Of a stretch of DNA of 18,459 nt, positions 1 to 8,121 are shown one piece after another; positions within the stretch are counted from its first letter, which is position 1; the number at the start of each line of letters is the position of its first letter. The stretch lies in NCBI GenBank assembly GCA_910585255.1, contig CAJUEI010000055.1:1-18459 (forward strand). Reading direction: 5' to 3'. The DNA is from an uncultured Lachnospiraceae bacterium (GTDB lineage Bacteria; Bacillota; Clostridia; Lachnospirales; Lachnospiraceae). The notes under the pieces were generated by a model, which was not told the DNA's origin, did not search any database, and saw only the letters and a list, made by a program, of their open reading frames with translations. The position numbers and the translations under genes were made by a program.

Positions 1-92
<92 letters not shown>

Positions 93-139
93 AATTAATT
101 TACTTTCCTATATTCATCACGTTAATCGAGTTCTTTTTC

Positions 140-1120
140 TCAAACTTCTATTAATTCAATCAAAAATGAATTTGCCAATACAAAAAAACAGATCCTTTTT
201 TTAAAATAAACGGAATCTTTTAACGGTGATACTAGCTTTGCCCTATTTCGTATCAATATCTCCATTCCCTTTTCTATATTTTCAATTAAGTAAGCAAAAT
301 GATACATATGGATATTATTTTCTAAAAATACATTTAATGTTACACTATCCGAAAGATTTTCTAAAAGTTCTAATCTTGGCTGATTCTTACTTATAATAAA
401 TTGCCCTTTAATTCCCTGCTCTTTATCTTCAAAAGAAGCTCCTTCTCGTATATAACCCAATAGTTTATAATACGAAAATTCTTTTTCGATTTCCTTTGCT
501 GCTGCTCCAATATGATGAAATTCAAATTTTCCCACTGCATACCGCATATTTCTTACAAAAATTTGATATGCCTTTTTTTCTAATTCACATTGAATTTCAT
601 TGTAATAATACTCTCTTTCTATATAGTGTTCTATCATACGACAGGATATTCCGTTCCACTCGATTCTCTCCTCTTTCTGTTCTCTTTCCTTTTGACGAAT
701 AGCTCTGTGAAAAGCTATCACAGATTCATTTTTTTCTATTGTCCGACAGAATAATTCTTCTAATCCTAACTTTCCAAAAGCGGCTTTATAGATCAAATCG
801 ACACTTTCTACTGCAGCCATAGATCCTTTTTTTATAACCCATCTTCCCCACTCTGCCCGATTGTCTTCTAAATGATAAACCGCAATCAGTCCTTCTCTAT
901 CTCCCGTTATTTTATTTTCAATTACAAAATAATACTCTCCCTCCTGTTCTAAATAATCTTCTATCCACTTTTCCTGTACTGATACATCATTTGGAATTTC
1001 ATGAATATATTGATTTCGTTCTTTATCCTCTAAACGAACATCAACAATAAAAGCAGCATCGGAAAGAGTGACCGGACGTATTTTATAAGCATACCCCTCT
1101 ACCACAATTGTATGTCTCAT
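140..1120 (-). CDS. GNAT acyltransferase fused to a VOC (glyoxalase/epimerase-like) domain
   Basis: This 326-residue protein has two parts. Residues about 1-175 look like a RimJ/RimL-type GNAT acyltransferase: a sheet-forming N-terminus (YKIRPVTLSDAAFI), a segment AEWGRWVIKKGSMAAVES (about 89-106) where the acyl-CoA loop falls, and NESVIAFH (131-138). Residues about 199-326 look like a vicinal-oxygen-chelate domain of the methylmalonyl-CoA epimerase type. Its four candidate metal ligands are H202/H203 (FHHIGAA), E251 or E254 (LELLE), H274 (YHFAY) and E322 (LIELIE). ATG at 1120 has AAGGTAGGA upstream, one base after the ACP stop, so the two are translationally coupled. With the FkbH-like gene and ACP it forms a three-gene module; the GNAT half probably moves an ACP- or CoA-bound acyl group to a sugar. 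The VOC substrate is unknown. Domain calls are by eye. Confidence 0.8.
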   Translation of the reverse strand: MRHTIVVEGYAYKIRPVTLSDAAFIVDVRLEDKERNQYIHEIPNDVSVQEKWIEDYLEQEGEYYFVIENKITGDREGLIAVYHLEDNRAEWGRWVIKKGSMAAVESVDLIYKAAFGKLGLEELFCRTIEKNESVIAFHRAIRQKEREQKEERIEWNGISCRMIEHYIEREYYYNEIQCELEKKAYQIFVRNMRYAVGKFEFHHIGAAAKEIEKEFSYYKLLGYIREGASFEDKEQGIKGQFIISKNQPRLELLENLSDSVTLNVFLENNIHMYHFAYLIENIEKGMEILIRNRAKLVSPLKDSVYFKKRICFFVLANSFLIELIEV

Positions 1121-1121
1121 C

Positions 1122-1343
1122 TTATCCTACCTTCCTTTGTAAAACATCTACTATCTTTCCTGTGGTGGTTAATTCTGCAAGCTCGTTCTGTTCAAACTGA
1201 ATTCCATATTCCTCCTCCAATGCCAAAATCACCTCTATCTGTTTCATAGAATCCCACAGCTTTGCTGTATCCATATTTTCTAATAATTCTGTTTGTTCTA
1301 TCTTTGTTATCTCTGCTATAATAGAAATAATTTTTTCTTTCAT
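1122..1343 (-). CDS. Discrete acyl carrier protein
   Basis: A 73-residue acidic helical protein of typical ACP length. The phosphopantetheine attachment serine is S32 in LWDSMKQIEV, a DSM variant of the usual DSL motif, followed by the helix-II pattern ILALEEEYGIQF. The ATG overlaps the FkbH-like stop in an ATGA junction, with GGAGG placed 9 bases before it, and the next gene begins one base after its stop. That tight coupling says it is the dedicated carrier of the FkbH-like enzyme rather than the fatty-acid ACP. In characterised FkbH systems such an ACP receives a glyceryl group derived from 1,3-bisphosphoglycerate; the same role here is inferred from the family. A holo-ACP synthase is not in the window and would have to come from elsewhere in the genome. 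Confidence 0.92.
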   Translation of the reverse strand: MKEKIISIIAEITKIEQTELLENMDTAKLWDSMKQIEVILALEEEYGIQFEQNELAELTTTGKIVDVLQRKVG

Positions 1344-2935
1344 ATTTCGATTCCTCCCTCTATTTTTATCGTGATCTGATCCCTTGGCAGCTTATAGTCG
1401 ATTTCCTTTTCCTGATTAATATTCTCTTTTGCATAATCCTCTAAAAATTTCTCAGCCGCTTTATTTCGTTCTCCTTTACAAAAAAGAATTTTCACCTTTT
1501 GAATGTTAAAGTACTGTTGTGCAATATAAATGGCACCCAAAACGATCACTTCTTCTATTCCTCTTCCCAAGGCTCTGCAGCTGACAAAACATTCTTCCAC
1601 TACCAGCCGATCCCATTCTTTTTTTATCAAACAGCTTCCAATTAAACCACTATCCGATAACTTATCTTGTAAAAAAATCGACAGAACAAGACTATCGGCT
1701 CTCTGCATCAAATCTACTATTTCAGAAATATGATATCTTTTATAAGAAAAGATAAACTGATTGGTTTTATTGGCTAATTCAGAAATTCGGCTCGCATTTT
1801 CTAGGCAATTACATTTATAAGTTAATCTGATATCCAAAGACCTTATATACTCCTCCTTTGACAATCCCTGTTTCATCTTGAGTCGCTCTGATTTTGCTTT
1901 TATATCAGCCGAACGAATCTGATCCTCTTTTTGTTGATATAATTTCATCAGTCCTGGATAAAAAGCAAGCATCTCACTTGTAATTTTAGGATTTTCATGG
2001 GCATGAATCACATGAATCCTAGGATAACGAGAGAGAACCGACAGAATTTCCCCGATATTATCATCTATAAATAGTATACTTTCTGTATGAATATTTAAAA
2101 AATCGGCAATGGTTTGAATCATATCTGCCTTTTCTTCCCAAGATGCACAGATGACACTCCACACCTCTTTCTTCAATAAAAAATCCTCTCTTTTCTCCAA
2201 TAGTTCCCATACATCTTTTTCTTCATTTTTAGTTGCCATACATAGAAAAAATCCCTGTTCTGCCAATAATTTTAATTGTCTCTGCAAGAAAAGATAATCT
2301 TCTGAGATTTCTATATGTTCCATCCCATCTTCTCCCAACACGCCCCTATATAAAGTGTAATCCAAATCCACAACAATTGCTTTCAGCAAAGGTTTGAGCA
2401 ATGCCGGAATATATTTTAACCCCAATTCCTTTGCAATCATTTTGCATGACTCTGCACTTAACTTTGTTCCTGACCACTTTTCCAATCGTTCGTCCAGATA
2501 AGCCTTTTTTAATTTTTCTTTTACCCCATCTAAATGATAACAAATCACATTGGTATAACTGCCTGCTTTTTTTTCGCCAAATGGAATACATAGTATAGGT
2601 TTTTGATAAATCGAGCGTAATACCGTTAATCTTTCTTCTATAAACTCTTCTCTCTTATTTTCTTTATAACGTTCTAAATCCAGCCAAAGAATCAGCAGAT
2701 CCGAAGAAGATTCCAACTGAAAAAAAGATAGACTGTCATCATAATCACTATATAAAAACTGAACATTGATTCCAGCATAATCTAAGTAAGGAAAAATCGT
2801 ATGTTCCACCAATTCAAACGAATGATTTCGATATACCTGTATCTGATAACAGGGGTTTTCCTTTGAAGGAATATAATTTATTAATTCTTTTCTGCTTGGC
2901 TCTGTTTCAAATAAAAATTTTTGTAATTCTAACAT
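1340..2935 (-). CDS. FkbH-like HAD-superfamily enzyme (probable glyceryl-ACP synthesis)
   Basis: FkbH-family proteins dephosphorylate 1,3-bisphosphoglycerate and load the glyceryl group on an ACP. I place the start at ATG 2935 (531 aa) because AAAGGAG sits 5 bases upstream; the ORF can extend to 2968, but that would run 20 bases into the yfhO gene and has no RBS. In the 531-residue protein an N-terminal alpha/beta region is followed by the HAD core at about 185-300: VVDLDYTLYRGVLGEDG supplies nucleophile D190 and D192, ATKNEEKDV matches the family SKNE region, and IDDN is at 290-293. The C-terminal third has the FkbH GNAT-like domain, with RISELANKTNQF, DKLSDSGLIG and SCRALGRGIEE matching family signatures. 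Its 3' end overlaps the ACP by 4 nt. It is a late gene of the polysaccharide operon, which suggests acyl decoration of a sugar rather than polyketide synthesis. Confidence 0.9.
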   Translation of the reverse strand: MLELQKFLFETEPSRKELINYIPSKENPCYQIQVYRNHSFELVEHTIFPYLDYAGINVQFLYSDYDDSLSFFQLESSSDLLILWLDLERYKENKREEFIEERLTVLRSIYQKPILCIPFGEKKAGSYTNVICYHLDGVKEKLKKAYLDERLEKWSGTKLSAESCKMIAKELGLKYIPALLKPLLKAIVVDLDYTLYRGVLGEDGMEHIEISEDYLFLQRQLKLLAEQGFFLCMATKNEEKDVWELLEKREDFLLKKEVWSVICASWEEKADMIQTIADFLNIHTESILFIDDNIGEILSVLSRYPRIHVIHAHENPKITSEMLAFYPGLMKLYQQKEDQIRSADIKAKSERLKMKQGLSKEEYIRSLDIRLTYKCNCLENASRISELANKTNQFIFSYKRYHISEIVDLMQRADSLVLSIFLQDKLSDSGLIGSCLIKKEWDRLVVEECFVSCRALGRGIEEVIVLGAIYIAQQYFNIQKVKILFCKGERNKAAEKFLEDYAKENINQEKEIDYKLPRDQITIKIEGGIEI

Positions 2936-2948
2936 CTTCTCTCCTTTC

Positions 2949-5633
2949 CTATTTTTCCTTCCAACCATATTTTCTATCTTTTTTATACTCCGCTACAATC
3001 CAAATTACACACCATACTAAACCAGCTATGGAAAGGACACCTCCTATCTTTACGTCCATCGGTTCAAAGCAAAACTCTATCCTATGACTTCCAGCCGGCA
3101 TCTCTACTCCCTGTATTAAATTATTGACCGTATATAGCTTCGTTCTTTCTCCGTCTATATATGCTGTCCAGCCTGGATATGCCAGTTGAGAATGATTGAT
3201 AAACGTTTCTGTCTCTGCTGATACCCATGCCGAAACAACATTTCTTTTTATTACAATCTCCTCTATAGAAGTATTACTTTCACTTAAATCCATTTCTTTT
3301 CCAAAATCTGCAATATAATTTATCTTATCCACTTCTTCTAAACCATCCTCTATCCAGCTTTCTCCATAGCTGTCTACTGAAATTACTCTTTCTGGAACAT
3401 ATAGTAACTTTCTAGCTTCTTGGTTTTCGTAAATTTTTATTTCACTATCTGATACAATAATCTCATTATATCGGTCTTCTGCCTTAACTTTTTTAATCTC
3501 AAGCTGTGATAAGAGTACTTCTGTATCTTCTGAAGCAATCACTCGAAAATAAACCATTTCATCTTCTGGTAATTCCTCTACGGAAATAACAGTCTTCCAT
3601 ACGCCCCCAAATTCCTCTGTAAAAAATCCATCCTGTTCTCCATTGTCATATCCACTGTTATAAAAATCCGCATAAAATAATTCCGGCAAATCCTGTTCTG
3701 ATTGAAATTCAATCTGATAGAGAGAATTTTCTTCCAGCCAATCCGCTTCTACTGCATATACAGAAACTCCTGCACTTGCCGGCACAATTACGGTTTCCTG
3801 TGAATAAACACAATTTTCTTCTGGCTGCTCTTTATCTATAATTTTGCTATTGATCCCATGATCCCATGCATCAAAAATATAATGAATTCCAAGCATAGAT
3901 ACCAATCCATTTTCGTTTCTTAACTGCTGTAAAAACAAAGGATAATAATAGGCTTCTTTTATTCCCCAATAAGCAAATTTTTTATCTAGAAATGTTAAAT
4001 AACTATTATAAAATCGATTCTGACTGTTTATATTTCTCTGATATTTTGCTACCATTATCTCCGGCGAAAAATAATTTTCCAGTCTGTCTATCATTGCAAA
4101 AGAACGATAACCATTCTTTGTATCTTCCTCCACAAGCAATTCTGTCTGCGGTGAAATCCCCTTATCCAATAATTGTTCTATATCTGTCTGCTTTTCTTTA
4201 ATTTTTACACTAAATTGCATTACATCCAACAAAATAAAAAAAACGATTATAAATATAATTCCTTTTTTTACGTTTTCCTTTTTGCTTTTTAGCAGCAGAA
4301 TTAAACAAACCATATGAAATACACATAAAAAAACAGTTAAAACAATCCCTTTTTTTAATGTATTATAATAAATACTTTCATTTTCCCATATAATCGTAGG
4401 TTGCGAAGCTATACAATATATAACTATAATATTTGTAATAATAAATCCTAATAAAAGTCCATTTATTTTAATTATTTTTTTTACACTATCGGAATTTAAC
4501 AACTGACTCAATCCCATTCCAGTTAATAGAATCGAAGTAAAAATAAAAATCGGAAGGCTTCTGGCACATACCCGAAAAGAATTTATAATTGGAATATGAT
4601 AAACTATTTTTCCAACAATAGGAATATTCGGCACCATTCCAAACAAAAAAGAAAAAATCCATATTCCTGCAAATAACTTCACTTTCTGTTCTTTCAGACA
4701 ATATCTCAGTTCATAAATCAAATAGACTAAACAGATTACTCCAATATAAATTTCAATATCAATCCCAGACGATGCATAACTTCCAAATGCTTCAAATTGA
4801 TTTTTATATGCATAGGGAAATAACATTAATAACAAAATCCGAAAATCATAAGCTAAAAAAGAAAATGTTTCCCAGGAAATCCTATCTCTGCCCGATTGGA
4901 TTATTAACTGTATGGTAGGCAAAAGTTGTACAGAAATAAGCAGCAAATATAATCCAATCCATTTTATACATAATAAAATTCCTTTTTTTAGGTTATATTT
5001 GTTTTGATTTAAAATAAAAATCATATAAAAAAAACATGCAATATCAAAATATAATACAATCTGAGTAAAGCCACTAAAAAACTGTACCGCCATAACTGCC
5101 GAAGAGACGGCTGCCCATTTTGTCTGATTTGTAGTTTTAAATTTTTCCAGAAAATAAAAAACCATAGGAAATAACGCTGCTGTTGTTATAATGGTGTCAT
5201 GTTCTACACGCATCCCTCCTAAAACCGTACTAAATGCATAAATCAACCCTGTCAGTAACCCCACTTCATAATTTCCTGTTATTTCTTTTATTAATAAATA
5301 CATAAAAAAAGCAGCAGCAATTAAACAAATGATACGAGACAGATTAAATGCAAAGGGTGTATCAAAAATAAAATAGATAACATTAATTGGATTTAATACC
5401 GTCTGCTGTACATCTGCAAAAAAAGGCGTTCCAATCGAACAGTATGGATTCCACCATGGCAGTTCTCCCTGCCGAAGCCCTTCCCGAAGAAAAACTTTTG
5501 ACAAATAATAACCGATTCCGTCCCCCGCTACTAATAAAGCCGTATTTGAAATAATCGGAAAATATACAATTCCAACGCTGGCTATGATTATTAAGACTGC
5601 AATAAAATTTTTTCTTCTTAATCTATTTCTCAT
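2949..5633 (-). CDS. yfhO: YfhO-family polytopic membrane glycosyltransferase (GT-C type)
   Basis: An 894-residue integral membrane protein. The N-terminal half (to about residue 475) has around a dozen hydrophobic segments with the YfhO/GT-C signature near residues 38-90: an acidic GDG in the first outside loop, then PWWNP, GTPFFAD and LNPINVIY. A large hydrophilic region of about 370 residues, predicted outside, follows and contains the characteristic YPGWTAYIDGE near its end. The last membrane helix (about 863-881) leads to a short basic tail. In Bacillus, YfhO transfers a sugar from undecaprenyl phosphate to lipoteichoic acid on the outer face, with CsbB and GtcA as partners. Here GtrB and GtrA equivalents are in the same cassette, so it is the likely transferase of a side sugar. 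ATG at 5633 overlaps the gtrB stop by 4 nt, with GAAGGA upstream. Confidence 0.93.
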   Translation of the reverse strand: MRNRLRRKNFIAVLIIIASVGIVYFPIISNTALLVAGDGIGYYLSKVFLREGLRQGELPWWNPYCSIGTPFFADVQQTVLNPINVIYFIFDTPFAFNLSRIICLIAAAFFMYLLIKEITGNYEVGLLTGLIYAFSTVLGGMRVEHDTIITTAALFPMVFYFLEKFKTTNQTKWAAVSSAVMAVQFFSGFTQIVLYFDIACFFYMIFILNQNKYNLKKGILLCIKWIGLYLLLISVQLLPTIQLIIQSGRDRISWETFSFLAYDFRILLLMLFPYAYKNQFEAFGSYASSGIDIEIYIGVICLVYLIYELRYCLKEQKVKLFAGIWIFSFLFGMVPNIPIVGKIVYHIPIINSFRVCARSLPIFIFTSILLTGMGLSQLLNSDSVKKIIKINGLLLGFIITNIIVIYCIASQPTIIWENESIYYNTLKKGIVLTVFLCVFHMVCLILLLKSKKENVKKGIIFIIVFFILLDVMQFSVKIKEKQTDIEQLLDKGISPQTELLVEEDTKNGYRSFAMIDRLENYFSPEIMVAKYQRNINSQNRFYNSYLTFLDKKFAYWGIKEAYYYPLFLQQLRNENGLVSMLGIHYIFDAWDHGINSKIIDKEQPEENCVYSQETVIVPASAGVSVYAVEADWLEENSLYQIEFQSEQDLPELFYADFYNSGYDNGEQDGFFTEEFGGVWKTVISVEELPEDEMVYFRVIASEDTEVLLSQLEIKKVKAEDRYNEIIVSDSEIKIYENQEARKLLYVPERVISVDSYGESWIEDGLEEVDKINYIADFGKEMDLSESNTSIEEIVIKRNVVSAWVSAETETFINHSQLAYPGWTAYIDGERTKLYTVNNLIQGVEMPAGSHRIEFCFEPMDVKIGGVLSIAGLVWCVIWIVAEYKKDRKYGWKEK

Positions 5634-6589
5634 ACTATATCCTTCTCAAACGTTTCTGTTTTTTTCTCCCCTGTTACTATTTCATCTACAATATATACTG
5701 GTCGGTTTCTTGCAGCGTCCATACTCCTCCAGATATATTCTCCTAATATTCCTAGTGTAAACATAATAAGCCCGCTGGAAAATAATTGCATTACCATTAA
5801 AGTAGTCCAGCCTGTTACCGGAATTCCTCCCAACAATTTTTCTACAATTAAAAGAAAAGCCCACAAAATAGAAATAATAAAACTCATCCCTCCCACTATT
5901 GTCATAAAACGTATCGGGGCAAAAGAAAAACTGACTAAAGAATCGACTACCAGTTTTACTTTTTTCGCCAATGTCCATTTGGAAGTTCCAACTTCTCTTG
6001 CTTTTCTTACATAATATACAAAATCTGTACGAAAACCTGCCCATAAAATCTGCAGAGTAATAGCAGAATTTCTTTCATCCAACAACTTTAAAACTTCTAT
6101 CACTTTTCGGTCTATCAAATAACAGTCAAATCCTTTTGGCGGCATATTTTTTAATGCAAGCTTTCGCACCAGCCAATAATACATATTGGCAAACCACTTT
6201 TGAAACACCCCTTCCTCTCTGTCAGAACGAACTGCTAATACCACTTGATTTCCTCTTTTCCAACTGGCATACATTTCCAAAATTAACTCTGACTCTTCCT
6301 GTAAATCGGCTGCCTTTATCGTAGCACAATCGCCTTCTGCTAGGGAAAGTCCTGCTAAACAAGCAGCATGAGAGCCAAAATTCCTAGATAATCGAATTAA
6401 TTTTACCTTCGTATCCTCCTCCGCAATATGGCTCATAATATCCCAGGAATGATCCACCGAACCATCATCTACTAAAATCAATTCATACTCTTCTATTTTT
6501 GATAATACCCTTTCTTTTACATCCTGATAACAGCACATCAAAGTATCTTCATTACAATAAACCGGAATAATAATCGATAATTTACTCAT
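5630..6589 (-). CDS. gtrB: GtrB/ArnC/DPM1-like GT2 polyprenyl-phosphate glycosyltransferase
   Basis: This 319-residue enzyme should transfer a sugar from a nucleotide donor to undecaprenyl phosphate at the inner face of the membrane. The GT2 domain starts at once (LSIIIPVYCNEDTL), with DDGS at 41-44, SRNFGSHAACLAGL at 68-81, and the metal-site segment at 91-98. That segment reads IKAADLQE instead of the common DADLQD, so the first aspartate is an alanine while D95 is kept. Two membrane helices at about 228-255 and 262-290 end in GEYIWRSMDAARNRP, typical of GtrB/YkcC-type enzymes. The start overlaps the isomerase gene by 8 nt and has AGAGGA upstream. Flanking amino-sugar genes suggest its substrate is the dTDP-3-amino sugar or its acylated form, but GtrB specificity cannot be read from sequence. 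Confidence 0.93.
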   Translation of the reverse strand: MSKLSIIIPVYCNEDTLMCCYQDVKERVLSKIEEYELILVDDGSVDHSWDIMSHIAEEDTKVKLIRLSRNFGSHAACLAGLSLAEGDCATIKAADLQEESELILEMYASWKRGNQVVLAVRSDREEGVFQKWFANMYYWLVRKLALKNMPPKGFDCYLIDRKVIEVLKLLDERNSAITLQILWAGFRTDFVYYVRKAREVGTSKWTLAKKVKLVVDSLVSFSFAPIRFMTIVGGMSFIISILWAFLLIVEKLLGGIPVTGWTTLMVMQLFSSGLIMFTLGILGEYIWRSMDAARNRPVYIVDEIVTGEKKTETFEKDIV

Positions 6590-6998
6590 AATGATATTCC
6601 TCTACATACTCTTTAAAATCTCTGATATACTCTGAACCATCATAATGCTCACTTGCCAATACTAAAAGAACCGAATCTTCCGAAAAATCATACATATCCT
6701 TCCACAATCCTTTTGGAATATAAACTCCGATATGCGGACGATCTAAATTAAATATACTTTCATTTCCATTTGCATCCTGTACTTTAATCTTACTGGTTCC
6801 GCTGACATTAATTAATACAAACTCCGTTCTCCGATTGGCATGCTGTCCCCTTACAACCGTTTTTTCCGAACCATAAATATAAAATGCCCTCTTAATTTCA
6901 AATGGAATATCCAACTTACTCTCTACTACTACCAAATGTCCCCTTTGATCACCCAGCTGCGGAAATTCCAGCAATTTTGCAAGATTCTTCTCTTTCAT
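6582..6998 (-). CDS. FdtA/QdtA/WxcM-like dTDP-4-keto-6-deoxyhexose 3,4-ketoisomerase
   Basis: A single cupin domain of 138 residues. I choose ATG 6998 because GGAGGA lies 8 bases upstream; an in-frame ATG at 7052 would overlap the aminotransferase gene and has no RBS. Family signatures run through the protein: FPQLGDQRGHLVVVE (12-26), IPFEIKRAFYIYG (31-43), RGQHANRR (50-57), LDRPHIGVYIP and LLVLASEHYDGSEYIRD. The enzyme moves the keto group of dTDP-4-keto-6-deoxyglucose from C4 to C3 so the neighbouring aminotransferase can aminate C3. The active-site pair that is HAH in characterised FdtA reads H53-A-N55 here, so the second histidine is asparagine. Whether the product has galacto (Fuc3N) or gluco (Qui3N) configuration cannot be read from the sequence. 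Confidence 0.88.
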   Translation of the reverse strand: MKEKNLAKLLEFPQLGDQRGHLVVVESKLDIPFEIKRAFYIYGSEKTVVRGQHANRRTEFVLINVSGTSKIKVQDANGNESIFNLDRPHIGVYIPKGLWKDMYDFSEDSVLLVLASEHYDGSEYIRDFKEYVEEYHYE

Positions 6999-7017
6999 CT
7001 CTATTCCTCCTACTCTT

Positions 7018-8121
7018 TTATCCAACCGGTTTAAATTGATTGATTGTATCAATTACATAGTTTTGTTCTTCTTCTATCATTCCATTATATAAAGGAATAG
7101 ACAGCACTTCCTCTGCATACTGTTCCGTTATAGGAAGCTGACTTCTATCTATCTCCAAATAAGAATACGCCTCTGATAAATGAGGCGGAATAGGATAATG
7201 AATTATCGTTCCAATCTCTTTTTCCTGCAAATAGCGAATAAATTCTTTTCGGTTTGATGTTCTTATTACAAATTGATGCCAAACATGAGTACTGTTCTTC
7301 TGTCTCTTTGGTAGCTGAATTACAGGATTTTTCAGTTCTTTTAAATATTTTTCACATAGACGGCATCTCTCCTGATTTAATTCGTCTAAGTGAGAAAGCC
7401 GAACTCTTAAAAGTCCTGCCTGTATCTCATCTAATCTAGAATTTGCACCTACCACCTTATTATAATATCGCTTTTCACTGCCGTAATTTCGGTATATCCG
7501 AAACATTTGTGCTAATGCTTCCTCCTTTACAACCACTGCCCCCCCATCTCCAAATCCTCCCAAATTCTTAGAAGGATAAAAGGAAAAACATCCTACATCA
7601 CCAAATGTTCCTGTCATCTTTCCATCAAAACAAGCCCCATGCGATTGAGCACAATCTTCTACTATTTTTAAATGATGCTTTTTAGCAATTCTTATAATCT
7701 CCTTCATATTGGCAGCCTGTCCATACAGATGAACCACTAAAATTGCTTTTGTCCTAGGCGTAATTTTCTCTTCTAATTTTGTTACATCTATATTGTAATA
7801 ACTATCTGGTTCAACAAAAACTGGAACTGCATGATTAATTGTAATCCCCATCACACTTGCAATATAAGTATTTCCCTGCACTAAAACTTCATCTCCTTCC
7901 CCAATTCCAAGAATTCGAAATGCAAGCCATAATGCATCCAGTCCACTTGCCAGCCCTACACAATATCTTCCGCCTGTATAATTTGCAAATTCTTTTTCAA
8001 ATCGCTCTACTTCTTTTCCAAGTATATACCAGCCAGAACGCAGTACTTCAATCGCTTTTGCTTCAAACTCCTGCTGATATCTTTGAAATCCTCTGTCCAT
8101 TCGATTTGGCATTATCTTCAT
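7018..8121 (-). CDS. DegT/DnrJ/EryC1/StrS aminotransferase, FdtB/QdtB-like (3-amino-3,6-dideoxyhexose)
   Basis: A full-length 367-residue PLP-dependent sugar aminotransferase. The PLP lysine is K185 in SFYPSKNLGGFGDGGA; D156 and Q159 in EDCAQSHGA contact the cofactor pyridine. YILGKEVERFEKEFA, SGLDALWLAFRIL and NSRLDEIQAGLLRVRL match the FdtB/QdtB subfamily that makes dTDP-3-amino-3,6-dideoxyhexoses from 3-keto sugars. The neighbouring isomerase gene, 19 bases downstream, supplies just that substrate, which strengthens the call. ATG 8121 overlaps the gtrA stop by 4 nt with GAGGG about 10 bases upstream; an in-frame ATG three codons on is an alternative. RmlA and RmlB for the dTDP-sugar precursor are not in the window. 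It is a different subfamily from the aminotransferase at the right end. Confidence 0.92.
   Translation of the reverse strand: MKIMPNRMDRGFQRYQQEFEAKAIEVLRSGWYILGKEVERFEKEFANYTGGRYCVGLASGLDALWLAFRILGIGEGDEVLVQGNTYIASVMGITINHAVPVFVEPDSYYNIDVTKLEEKITPRTKAILVVHLYGQAANMKEIIRIAKKHHLKIVEDCAQSHGACFDGKMTGTFGDVGCFSFYPSKNLGGFGDGGAVVVKEEALAQMFRIYRNYGSEKRYYNKVVGANSRLDEIQAGLLRVRLSHLDELNQERCRLCEKYLKELKNPVIQLPKRQKNSTHVWHQFVIRTSNRKEFIRYLQEKEIGTIIHYPIPPHLSEAYSYLEIDRSQLPITEQYAEEVLSIPLYNGMIEEEQNYVIDTINQFKPVG

Noticed and set aside
2936..2968. N-terminal extension of the FkbH-like protein to ATG 2968
   Set aside because: The extension overlaps the yfhO end and encodes the RBS itself (the RKGE codons contain AAAGGAG); ATG 2935 is far better placed.
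4260..4490. Homopolymer runs of 7-8 T in yfhO and similar runs elsewhere (for example 14253-14260) as phase-variable slip sites
   Set aside because: Runs of this length are frequent throughout AT-rich DNA like this, the frames are intact, and none is placed at a start codon or promoter spacer.
5682..6044. 120-codon alternative frame inside gtrB, and other long shadow frames such as 11150-11437
   Set aside because: They lie entirely within well-supported genes, lack RBS sites and show no recognisable domain; the compositions are typical of out-of-frame reading.
6999..7052. N-terminal extension of the FdtA-like protein to ATG 7052
   Set aside because: It overlaps the aminotransferase gene, has no RBS and adds residues absent from the family; GGAGGA precedes ATG 6998.
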